Shown here in pieces: positions 16,806 to 23,704 of a stretch of 56,649 nt of DNA (position 1 is its first letter; each line of letters opens with the position of its first letter). The position numbers were made by a program, and so were the translations under genes. Source of the DNA: Caulobacter sp. (GTDB taxonomy: Bacteria; Pseudomonadota; Alphaproteobacteria; Caulobacterales; Caulobacteraceae); contig JAGIBE010000279.1 of NCBI GenBank assembly GCA_017744495.1, positions 1 to 56,649 on the forward strand. The letters run 5' to 3'. The notes beneath the pieces are model-generated. The model made no database searches. It worked only from the letters and a program-made list of their open reading frames with translations, and had not been told where the DNA came from.

Positions 16806-18794
16806 ATGCCGTCCGACGCCGCCGCGACTCCCCGTTCGGAGATCACTATCCGAGGGGTCCTTCTCGGGATCGCCATCACCCTGGTCTTCACCGCCGCCCA
16901 GGTCTATCTGGGCCTGAAGGTGGGCCTGACCTTCGCCACCTCGATCCCCGCCGCGGTCATCTCGATGGCCCTGTTGCGCGCCTTCCAGAGCGCCACGATC
17001 CAGGAAAACAACATCGTCCAGACCATCGCCTCGGCGGCGGGGACGCTGTCGTCGGTGATCTTCGTGCTGCCGGGCCTGCTGATGATCGGCTGGTGGAGCC
17101 ACGTGCCGTTCCTGACCACCTTCGGCGCCTGCCTGGTCGGCGGGGTGCTGGGGGTGATGTACACCATCCCGCTGCGCCGGGCTCTGGTGACCAATTCCGA
17201 CCTGCCTTACCCGGAAGGCGTCGCCGCCGCTGAAGTGCTGAAGGTCGGCACCGGCTCGCGCGCGGGCGCCGCCGAAGGGCAGAAGGGGCTGGTCGCCGTG
17301 GTGCTGGGCACCGTCGCCTCGGCCCTGTTCGCCGCCCTGGCCGCCGCCAAGATCTTCGCCGCCGAAGTGGCCGGCTACTTCAAGGTCAAGGCCGGCGCCA
17401 CCGGCCTGGGCGCCTCCAGCTCGCTGGCCTTGATGGGCGCGGGGCACCTGATGGGCATCACCGTTGGCGTCGCCATGTTCGCCGGCCTGGCCATCGCCTG
17501 GGGCGTCCTGGTGCCGGTCATGACCAACCTGCACCCGATCGCGGGCGCCGACGCGGCCAAGCACGCCCTGACCGTCTGGAAGACCGAGGTGCGCTTCATG
17601 GGCGCGGGCGTCATCGGCGCGGCCGCCATCTGGACCCTGGGCAAGCTGGCCTTGCCGATCTGGTCGGGCCTCGTCTCGGCCTTCGAGGCCAACAAGGCCC
17701 GCAAGTCGGGCGGCGGCGACATTCCCCGCACCGAGCAGGACATCCCGATCGGCATCGTCGGCATGGTCTCTTTGGTCCTGCTGGCCCCGGCCGGCTGGTT
17801 CCTGGCCCACTTCCTGACCGGCGGCCCGATCACCAGCCTGGCCGCCCCGCTGGTGGCCATCGGCATCGGCTATGTCCTGGTGGCCGGCCTGCTGGCCGCC
17901 GCCGTCTGCGGCTACATGGCCGGCCTGATCGGCTCGTCCAACAGCCCCGTCTCGGGCATCGCCATCCTGACCGTGCTGGGCGCCTCGCTGATGGTCGGCA
18001 TCGTCGGCCGCGGCGTGATCGGCCCGGACATCGCCAAGGCCCTGGTCGCCTACGCCCTCTACGTCACCACCATGGTGCTCGCCGTGGCCGTGGTCGCCAA
18101 CGACAACCTGCAGGATCTGAAGACCGGCCAGCTGGTCGACGCCACGCCGTGGAAGCAGCAGGTGGCCCTGGTCATCGGCGTCGTCGCCGGCGCCGTCGTC
18201 ATCCCGTTCGTGCTGGAGCTGCTGAACCAGTCGAACGGCTTCTCGGGCGCGGCGAACCTGTCGACCGTGGCCGGCGCCAAGCCGCTGGACGCGCCTCAAG
18301 CCACGCTGATCTCGACCCTGGCCAAGGGCGTGATCGGGGGCGATCTGAACTGGAGCCTCTTGGGCTACGGCGCCCTGATCGGCGTGGGCCTGGTGATCGT
18401 CGACATCGTCCTGCGCCGCGCCAGCAACGGCCGCTTCAGCCTGCCGCCCCTGGGCGTGGGCCTGGCCATCTACCTGCCCAGCGCCGTGACCGCCCCGGTG
18501 GTGGTCGGCGCCGTGATCGGCTGGGTCTATGACAAGATGGTCGACAAGGACCGCATGGGCGAGGCCGCCAAGCGCCTGGGCGTGCTGATCGCCTCGGGCT
18601 TCATCGTCGGCGAGAGCCTGTTCAACGTGGCCCTGGCCGGCCTGATCGTCGCCACCCAGAAGCCGGGCCCGCTGGAAGTGCCCTTCGCCCCGTCTGAGCA
18701 CGTGGGCATGATCTTCGCCCTGATCGCGGCGGCGGTCGTGGTCGTGGGGCTTTATGGCTGGTCACGCCGGTCGGCGAACCAGATCGAGGCCTAG
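16806..18794 (+). CDS. OPT/YSL family oligopeptide transporter
   Basis: A 662-residue polytopic inner-membrane protein with about 16 hydrophobic helices. The N-terminal ITIRGVLLGIAITLVFTAAQVYLGLKVG block, the conserved NSDLPYPEGVAAAEVLKVG loop and the GLIGSSNSPVSG segment are characteristic of OPT (oligopeptide or metal-chelate) transporters. The family uses the proton gradient to import peptides or iron-siderophore-like complexes. The start at 16806 lies just after a hairpin and has no strong Shine-Dalgarno. A terminator follows the stop by about 25 bases. Confidence 0.9.
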   Translation: MPSDAAATPRSEITIRGVLLGIAITLVFTAAQVYLGLKVGLTFATSIPAAVISMALLRAFQSATIQENNIVQTIASAAGTLSSVIFVLPGLLMIGWWSHVPFLTTFGACLVGGVLGVMYTIPLRRALVTNSDLPYPEGVAAAEVLKVGTGSRAGAAEGQKGLVAVVLGTVASALFAALAAAKIFAAEVAGYFKVKAGATGLGASSSLALMGAGHLMGITVGVAMFAGLAIAWGVLVPVMTNLHPIAGADAAKHALTVWKTEVRFMGAGVIGAAAIWTLGKLALPIWSGLVSAFEANKARKSGGGDIPRTEQDIPIGIVGMVSLVLLAPAGWFLAHFLTGGPITSLAAPLVAIGIGYVLVAGLLAAAVCGYMAGLIGSSNSPVSGIAILTVLGASLMVGIVGRGVIGPDIAKALVAYALYVTTMVLAVAVVANDNLQDLKTGQLVDATPWKQQVALVIGVVAGAVVIPFVLELLNQSNGFSGAANLSTVAGAKPLDAPQATLISTLAKGVIGGDLNWSLLGYGALIGVGLVIVDIVLRRASNGRFSLPPLGVGLAIYLPSAVTAPVVVGAVIGWVYDKMVDKDRMGEAAKRLGVLIASGFIVGESLFNVALAGLIVATQKPGPLEVPFAPSEHVGMIFALIAAAVVVVGLYGWSRRSANQIEA

Positions 18795-18818
18795 GTTTCG
18801 GGCCGGAGCGTTTCTAAG

Positions 18819-18856
18819 GACCCGGAGGGCGGAAGCTTTCCGGGTCTTTCTGTTTT
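18819..18856 (+). terminator. Rho-independent terminator after the OPT gene
   Basis: GACCCGG (18819-18825) pairs with CCGGGTC (18840-18846), with further pairing of GGAAGC-type bases inside, and is followed by TTTCTGTTTT. It lies 25 bases downstream of the OPT stop codon and before the REP-like pair. Confidence 0.75.
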
Positions 18857-18862
18857 CGGCTT

Positions 18863-18995
18863 CCTTCTCCCCTTGCGGGAGAAGGTGTCGGCGAAGCCGA
18901 CGGATGAGGGGTTCAGGGGTCTGTCCGGCATGCCACGTGCGACCCCTCACCCGACCTCGCTTCGCGAGGCCACCCTCTCCCGCAAGGGGAGAGGG
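18863..18995. repeat. REP-like palindromic element pair (inverted)
   Basis: Unit 1 (18863-18911) reads CCTTCTCCCCTTGCGGGAGAAGG, then a GTCGGCGAAGCCGAC palindrome, then GGATGAGGGG. Unit 2 (18943-18995) is its inverted relative, with CCCCTCACCCG, CCTCGCTTCGCGAGG and CCCTCTCCCGCAAGGGGAGAGGG. About 30 bases separate them. The pair fills the convergent gap between the OPT gene and the GNAT gene, ending one base before the latter's stop codon. Confidence 0.75.
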
Positions 18996-18996
18996 A

Positions 18997-19683
18997 TCAG
19001 GCCGCCGCCAGCACCGTCAGCACCTGCTCGCACCGAAACCGAAACCCCAGCGCCTCGTACAGCGCTATGGCCCCGGCATTGTCGGCGTAGCTGTGCAGGA
19101 AGGGCGTCTCGCCGCGTTCGGCGATCTTGCGGGCCACGTGCAGCATCAGGGTCGCGGCGTAGCCCTTGCCGCGATGATCGGGGTGGGCGCAGACGCCGCT
19201 GACCTCGGTGAAGCCTTCGGGCCGCATGCGCTCGCCGGCCATGGCGACGAGGCGGCCGTCCACCTTCACCCCCACGAAGCCGCCCAGCTCGTGGGTGCGC
19301 GAGAAGAACGGGCCGGGCGCGGTCAGGGTGGCCAGGGCCAGCATCTCCGGCGCATCGGCGTCGGTCAGGGGCAGGATGTCGAAGGCCACCGGCTTGGGCG
19401 CGGCCAGGGTCTCGGCGACCATCTGCCAGCAGAGGGCGCGCTTGACGACCGTTGTCCCCGGAACCGGCGGCGGATCGAACCGCTCGACCAGCCCGACCTC
19501 GCCGCCGTGGGCGCGGACCAGCCGGCCCAGGGCCTCCAGGCTTCCCGCCGAGTCGTCCGCCGTCGCGGCGAAGAGGCCGAACTCCGGATGGACCCGCAGC
19601 GCCCCGCCATCCCGCAGCGCCAGATGCGCCTGGCGACCCGTGAAGGCGGACCATACGGGCCGGTCGAGGGGGTGACCGGTCAT
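18997..19683 (-). CDS. GNAT family N-acetyltransferase
   Basis: A 228-residue protein whose C-terminal half is a GNAT domain of the FR47-like type: VKVDGRLVAMAGERM, then the acetyl-CoA motif A VCAHPDHRGKGYAATLM (Q/R-x-x-G-x-G/A pattern) and ALYEALGFRFRCEQVLTV. The N-terminal half (about 100 residues) is not recognised and may bind the acceptor. The start codon overlaps the stop of the upstream small gene (ATGA), indicating translational coupling in a TetR-small protein-GNAT operon. Acceptor unknown. Confidence 0.85.
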   Translation of the reverse strand: MTGHPLDRPVWSAFTGRQAHLALRDGGALRVHPEFGLFAATADDSAGSLEALGRLVRAHGGEVGLVERFDPPPVPGTTVVKRALCWQMVAETLAAPKPVAFDILPLTDADAPEMLALATLTAPGPFFSRTHELGGFVGVKVDGRLVAMAGERMRPEGFTEVSGVCAHPDHRGKGYAATLMLHVARKIAERGETPFLHSYADNAGAIALYEALGFRFRCEQVLTVLAAA

Positions 19684-19949
19684 ACGCGAGGCAAATCCAA
19701 AAGGCGCCGCGCCACCGGCATCAAGCTTTCGCGACGGGCAGGCCCAACGCCTAAGTCACCTTCCAACTCGACCAGCAGATCGACGATCCGTTCAGCCTCG
19801 CCCGCGTCGAGTGTCTTAAGGACCTTACCCAGATACGAGTCGTACTCGTCCGACAGCATGGGATTGCTTCCGACGTGCAGTGGATCCCAATCGGCCAGCA
19901 GAACCTGGCGCACTTGGTCGATCCGCCGAAGAGCGGCCCTTCGATCCAT
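19680..19949 (-). CDS. Small DUF1871-like protein
   Basis: An 89-residue soluble protein. The segment LLADWDPLHV...SDEYDSYLGKVLKTL...VDLLVELEGDLG resembles DUF1871, where W-D-P and D-E-Y-D are conserved; assignment is tentative. The ATG at 19949 is two bases after the TetR stop, and its own stop overlaps the GNAT start, so all three genes are probably cotranslated. An upstream ATG eight codons earlier would overlap the TetR gene. Function unknown. Confidence 0.6.
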   Translation of the reverse strand: MDRRAALRRIDQVRQVLLADWDPLHVGSNPMLSDEYDSYLGKVLKTLDAGEAERIVDLLVELEGDLGVGPARRESLMPVARRLLDLPRV

Positions 19950-19951
19950 CT

Positions 19952-20602
19952 TCACGCTTCGCTGTCCGGGCAATACGCCGCGATCAACGCCTTCACCGCC
20001 CCGACCACGGCCAGGGCGGGCTTGTCGTCGTCGTCGAACATCTGGCTGGAGGTGAACACGCCCTCGACCAGCAGCATCATGGCGTCGCCCAGGGCGCCCG
20101 GGTCGGACGCGCTCATCTCGACGGCCTTGGCGCGCAGCCGGTCGCGAAGCTCCTGCTTGTGGCCTTGCGCCACCGCCCGGCCGGCATGGTCGCGGTCGGG
20201 ATATTCAACGACCGCGTTGCTGAGCGCGCAGCCGCGATAGTCGGCTCCGCCAGAGCGCGCCGCCAAGCCTTCGAAATAGGCGACCATCTGGGCCTTGGGA
20301 TCGCCGGGGAACGCCGCCTCGGCCGACTCGAACCGCTCCCAGAAACCGGTCTCGACCTCGCGCAGTACGGCGGCCACCAGCTCGTCCTTGGACTTGAAGC
20401 TGCGATAGAGGCTGGGCTTGGTCACGCCGGCCCGGGTGACGATCTCGTCCACGCCCACAGCGCGGATGCCCTCCCGATAGAACAGGTCCCGCGCGGTCTC
20501 GAAGATGCGCTCGGCGGCGCGGGCGCCCGGATTGTAAGGAGCCAGGTGCTTGGGCCCTTCCAAGGGTTTTTGGGGTGAGGTTTTTTCGTCGAACTTCGTC
20601 AT
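19952..20602 (-). CDS. TetR/AcrR family transcriptional regulator
   Basis: A 216-residue repressor-type protein. The N-terminal helix-turn-helix is typical: AERIFETARDLFYREGIRAVGVDEIVTRAGVTKPSLYRSFKSKDELVAAVL. The C-terminal ligand domain has the DYRGCALSNAVVEYPD segment seen in members that control efflux or reductase genes. It is divergent from an MFS exporter gene about 70 bases away, and palindromes that could be its operator lie in that gap. The likely job is repression of the exporter and of its own operon until a ligand binds. Confidence 0.88.
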   Translation of the reverse strand: MTKFDEKTSPQKPLEGPKHLAPYNPGARAAERIFETARDLFYREGIRAVGVDEIVTRAGVTKPSLYRSFKSKDELVAAVLREVETGFWERFESAEAAFPGDPKAQMVAYFEGLAARSGGADYRGCALSNAVVEYPDRDHAGRAVAQGHKQELRDRLRAKAVEMSASDPGALGDAMMLLVEGVFTSSQMFDDDDKPALAVVGAVKALIAAYCPDSEA

Positions 20603-20618
20603 GGCGCTTGACGATGTT

Positions 20619-20665
20619 ACTTACCGGTACGTATGCATGGCGACAACCCCGTACCGATCGGTTAC
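20619..20665. promoter_or_regulatory. Probable TetR operator region between tetR and the MFS gene
   Basis: Two related sites sit between the divergent starts. TTACCGGTACGTA (20621-20633) contains the palindrome ACCGGT, and GTACCGATCGGTTAC (20651-20665) is a near-perfect palindrome centred on ACCGATCGGT. Position and symmetry fit TetR-family operators controlling both directions. The second site would lie within codons if the MFS gene began at 20637, which favours the downstream start. Confidence 0.6.
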
Positions 20666-20672
20666 ATCGCCC

Positions 20673-21944
20673 ATGCAAACGCTCCGCCGCCTTCTCGGAA
20701 ACCGCTACGCCTTCGTCGTCGCGGCCGCCACCTTCCTGACTCTGCTGTCGGCCGCTGGCCTCAGGGCCGCGCCCGGTGTCCTGATCCTGCCGCTGGAGAA
20801 GGCCTTCCATTGGGATCGCGGCGCGATCTCCCTGGCCGCCGGGGTGGGCATCTTCCTCTACGGCCTGACCGGACCGTTCGCGGCGGCGCTGATGCAGTCG
20901 TTCGGCGTGCGGCGCACGATCAGCCTGGCCCTGCTCTTGATGGCGGTCTCGACCGGGCTGTCGGCCTTCATGACCCAGAGCTGGCAGTATGTGGCCACCT
21001 GGGGCGTCATGGCGGGCGTCGGCAGCGGGGCGGTGGCCATGGTGCTGGGCGCGACCATCGTCAACCGCTGGTTCGTCCAGCGGCGCGGCCTGATGCTGGG
21101 CCTGCTGACGGCGGCGACGGCCACCGGCTCGCTGATCTTCCTGCCGGCCATGGCCTGGATCGCCGACCACGGCGGCTGGCGGCCGGTGGTGCTGACCGTG
21201 GCCGCCGTCGCCGCGATCATGGCCCCGATCTGCTGGCTGCTGATCCCCGAAAGCCCCGACGCCATCGGCCAGCGCCCGTTCGGCGCGCCCGACGACTGGA
21301 CCCCGCCGCCCAAGGGCTCGGCTTCCAACGCCCTGGCCGCCGCCTTCGGCACCCTGCACCGGGCCAGCAAGACCCGCACCTTCTGGCTGCTGTTCGGCGG
21401 CTTCTTCATCTGCGGGCTGACCACTAACGGCCTGATCGGCGTGCACATGATCGCCTTCTGCGGCGACCGGGGCCTGCCCGAGGTCAAGGCGGCGGGCCTG
21501 CTGGCCCTGATGGGCCTGTTCGACCTCTTCGGCACCACGGCCTCGGGCTGGCTGACCGACCGCTATGACCCGCGCAAGCTGCTGTTCATGTACTACGCCC
21601 TGCGCGGGCTCTCGCTGATCTATCTGCCGTTCTCGGACTTCTCGGTGATGAGCCTGTCGGTGTTCGCGGTGTTCTACGGCCTGGACTGGATCGCCACGGT
21701 GCCGCCGACCGTGCGCCTGGCCACCGAGGCGTTCGGCGACCGCGACGGCCCCATCGTGTTCGGCTGGATCGGGGCGGGCCACCAGCTGGGCGCGGCGACG
21801 GCCGCGGTCGGCGCGGGTGTGATCCGCGCACAGCAGGGGCAGTACATGGAGGCGTTCGTGATCGCCGGCGTGGCGGGCCTGCTGGCCGCCGGGGCGTCGC
21901 TGATGGTGCGGCGTGGGATGGTCGGAAGCGTCAGAGCGGCCTGA
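20673..21944 (+). CDS. MFS transporter, probably a regulated efflux or uptake permease
   Basis: A 423-residue, 12-helix major facilitator protein. Helices begin at AFVVAAATFLTLLSAAGLRAAPGVLILPLEKAF, and the loop between TM2 and TM3 is QSFGVRRTISL. The TM8-TM9 loop is GWLTDRYDPRKLL, matching the D-R-x-D-P-R type loop. The start is uncertain: 20673 leaves the operator palindrome outside the gene, while an in-frame ATG at 20637 adds 12 residues. No good Shine-Dalgarno precedes either. Its divergence from TetR suggests a substrate-induced transporter; the substrate is unknown. Confidence 0.85.
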   Translation: MQTLRRLLGNRYAFVVAAATFLTLLSAAGLRAAPGVLILPLEKAFHWDRGAISLAAGVGIFLYGLTGPFAAALMQSFGVRRTISLALLLMAVSTGLSAFMTQSWQYVATWGVMAGVGSGAVAMVLGATIVNRWFVQRRGLMLGLLTAATATGSLIFLPAMAWIADHGGWRPVVLTVAAVAAIMAPICWLLIPESPDAIGQRPFGAPDDWTPPPKGSASNALAAAFGTLHRASKTRTFWLLFGGFFICGLTTNGLIGVHMIAFCGDRGLPEVKAAGLLALMGLFDLFGTTASGWLTDRYDPRKLLFMYYALRGLSLIYLPFSDFSVMSLSVFAVFYGLDWIATVPPTVRLATEAFGDRDGPIVFGWIGAGHQLGAATAAVGAGVIRAQQGQYMEAFVIAGVAGLLAAGASLMVRRGMVGSVRAA

Positions 21945-22064
21945 CTTGCCCCCACCTGGCGGCTTCGCCGCCTGTCCGCCCCCATAGGGGGGCGGAGCCG
22001 CTCGGGGCCGGCTAAAGCTCTTCCCCCCATGAGGGAGGAGGGCCGAAGGCTCGGAGGGGGCAAG
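21945..22064. repeat. REP-like palindromic element pair
   Basis: The outer arms CTTGCCCCC (21945-21953) and GGGGGCAAG (22056-22064) are exact inverted repeats. Inside lie the small palindromes GGCGGCTTCGCCGCC, CGCCCCCATAGGGGGGCG, CCCCATGAGGGAGG and GCCGAAGGCTC. The left arm starts directly at the MFS stop codon. Similar in design to the other three REP-like pairs but with a diverged outer hairpin. It separates the convergent MFS and DUF3126 genes. Confidence 0.65.
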
Positions 22065-22078
22065 CGTTGTGGCAGGAC

Positions 22079-22285
22079 CTATTCGAGATCCTCGGCCAGG
22101 ATCGCCATCTCGAACATGAACGAGCCGTCCTCGTCCTCGTCCTGGAAGATGACGCCGATGAATTCGCCCTTCACCTCGACCTCGGCCGAGTCCTTCTGCT
22201 TGGGGCGGGCCTTCAGAGCGATGTGCGGGTTGCCGAAGGTGCGCTTCAGATGGGCTTCGAGCTTGGTGATCGTGCCGGCGTCCAT
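22079..22285 (-). CDS. DUF3126 family protein
   Basis: A 68-residue small protein matching the alphaproteobacterial DUF3126 family: an N-terminal helix TITKLEAHLKRTFGNPHI, a basic strand KARPKQKDSAEVEVKGEFIGVIF, and an acidic loop DEDEDG leading to SFMFEMAILAEDL. The family is of unknown function and nearly always single-copy. It is flanked by a REP-like pair downstream and the LysR gene upstream on the same strand. Confidence 0.85.
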   Translation of the reverse strand: MDAGTITKLEAHLKRTFGNPHIALKARPKQKDSAEVEVKGEFIGVIFQDEDEDGSFMFEMAILAEDLE

Positions 22286-22338
22286 GACGGGCTCCTGATA
22301 TCGGTGGGGCGCGCGGGGCGCGGGGGGGATGGCGGAAA

Positions 22339-23298
22339 CTAGAGGGCGGCGGCGGAAAGTGTAAGGGGTTTTGCTCCGTCGTGGTCCACCAGCTGTTGAG
22401 AACCAGGGGGAGCCGGCGTCGCCGCGCCCTCGGCCACCAGCCAGTCGCGGAACCGGCGCGCGGCGCGCGTGGCCTTGCCCTTGGGCGTCAGGGCGCAGAC
22501 CTGGGCCTGGCCGGGGATCATGCCCAAAGGCGCGACCAGCCGACCGGACGCCAGATCGTTCTCGGCGAAGGCGAACGGGCTCAGCGCCACGCCCAGCCCC
22601 GCGGCGGCGGCCTCAAGCATGTAGAAATAGTGGTCGAACTCGCGGTTCACCGCCGTCGGCGGGACCTCGAGACCCGCCGCGCTCTCCCACTCGGCCCAGC
22701 TCTCCAGGAAGGTGCGGGTATGCAGCCGGGGCAGGTCGGCCAAGCTCGCTACGTCGCGCAGCCGAGCCGCCAACTCGGGCGCGGCCACCGGGCCGACATA
22801 GTGCTTGAGGAACGGGGTGACGTCGGCGTCGGCCGAGGGCGGGGCGTCGGGCAGGCGCATGCGGATGGCCAGGTCGACCCCGTCGGCCCGGAAGTCGAAC
22901 GGCCCGTTGGACTCCACGATCCGCGCCTGGATGTCGGGATGGGCGGCCACGAAGCCGGGCAGGCGCGGGATCAGCCACTTCATGGCGAAGGTCGGCAGGC
23001 ACGAGACCACCAGCGTCCCGTCGCCCGACCCTGCCGGACGGGGCAGGGCGGCCTCGATCTGGTCCAGCGCTTGGCTCAGGGCCTGGGCCAGGGTCGCGCC
23101 GGCCTCGGTCAGGGCCAGGTTGTTGCGCGGCCCCTCGGTGAGGGCCACGCCCAGGTGGTCCTCCAGCTGACGGATCTGCCGGCTGATGGCCCCGTGGGTG
23201 ACGCACAGCTCGTCGGCCGCCAACGTCATCCGCCCACGCCGCCCGAACGCCTCGAAGGCGCGCAGGGCGTTGAGCGGCGGGAGCGATCGAGCGGCCAT
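22339..23298 (-). CDS. LysR family transcriptional regulator (GcvA-like)
   Basis: A 319-residue LysR regulator. The N-terminal helix-turn-helix is SLPPLNALRAFEAFGRRGRMTLAADELCVTHGAISRQIRQLEDHLGV, which with the LPPLNALRAFEA start is typical of the GcvA subgroup that includes beta-lactamase and amino-acid regulators. The effector domain runs from about residue 90 (GTLVVSCLPTFAMKWLIPRL). The start at 23298 was preferred to an in-frame GTG five codons earlier. No obvious divergent target gene; the gap to the right holds only a small ORF. Confidence 0.88.
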   Translation of the reverse strand: MAARSLPPLNALRAFEAFGRRGRMTLAADELCVTHGAISRQIRQLEDHLGVALTEGPRNNLALTEAGATLAQALSQALDQIEAALPRPAGSGDGTLVVSCLPTFAMKWLIPRLPGFVAAHPDIQARIVESNGPFDFRADGVDLAIRMRLPDAPPSADADVTPFLKHYVGPVAAPELAARLRDVASLADLPRLHTRTFLESWAEWESAAGLEVPPTAVNREFDHYFYMLEAAAAGLGVALSPFAFAENDLASGRLVAPLGMIPGQAQVCALTPKGKATRAARRFRDWLVAEGAATPAPPGSQQLVDHDGAKPLTLSAAAL

Positions 23299-23369
23299 GT
23301 GACGAAATCTCACAGATGGCCGCTGATAAGTCGTTATCGGCGCGAGGGCAACCGTCGGATAACGCGGGC

Positions 23370-23513
23370 ATGAAACGGACCCGGCCCTATCACGTCACCC
23401 CCGCCCAATGGCTGGCTGTGCTGGCGGTTTGGGGACTGGTGGGCTACGCGGCGCTGGTTCCGCGCAGGGCCGAGGCGGTGGCGGAGCGGGTGAAGCTGGT
23501 GGCCTGCCGGTAG
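23370..23513 (+). CDS. Possible small single-pass membrane protein
   Basis: A 47-residue ORF starting MKRTRPYHVTPAQW, with one hydrophobic helix (LAVLAVWGLVGYAALV) and a basic C-terminus. It is divergent from the LysR gene. No Shine-Dalgarno is obvious and the sequence is not recognised, so it may not be expressed. Confidence 0.35.
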   Translation: MKRTRPYHVTPAQWLAVLAVWGLVGYAALVPRRAEAVAERVKLVACR

Positions 23514-23704
23514 AGTCTCGTACCTGGCGGGGCACGCACAGGCCCCGCGCTGGGCAGGGACCTGGGGAGGGGGCGGGCGTCACGCTTGCCGCGAAAGACC
23601 AAGCGCCCAGTCGGACGAGACCGCCGCGATGGCTCGGCGATCCTAGTCATCTTGGCGATGCCGCCCACGCGCCTATCGCCGCCCGGCGTCTAGTCTCGGC
23701 TGGT

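Noticed and set aside
16785..18701. 638-codon minus-strand frame opposite the OPT transporter
   Set aside because: Composition is almost only Asp, Gly, His and Gln, typical of the reverse strand of a membrane-protein gene.
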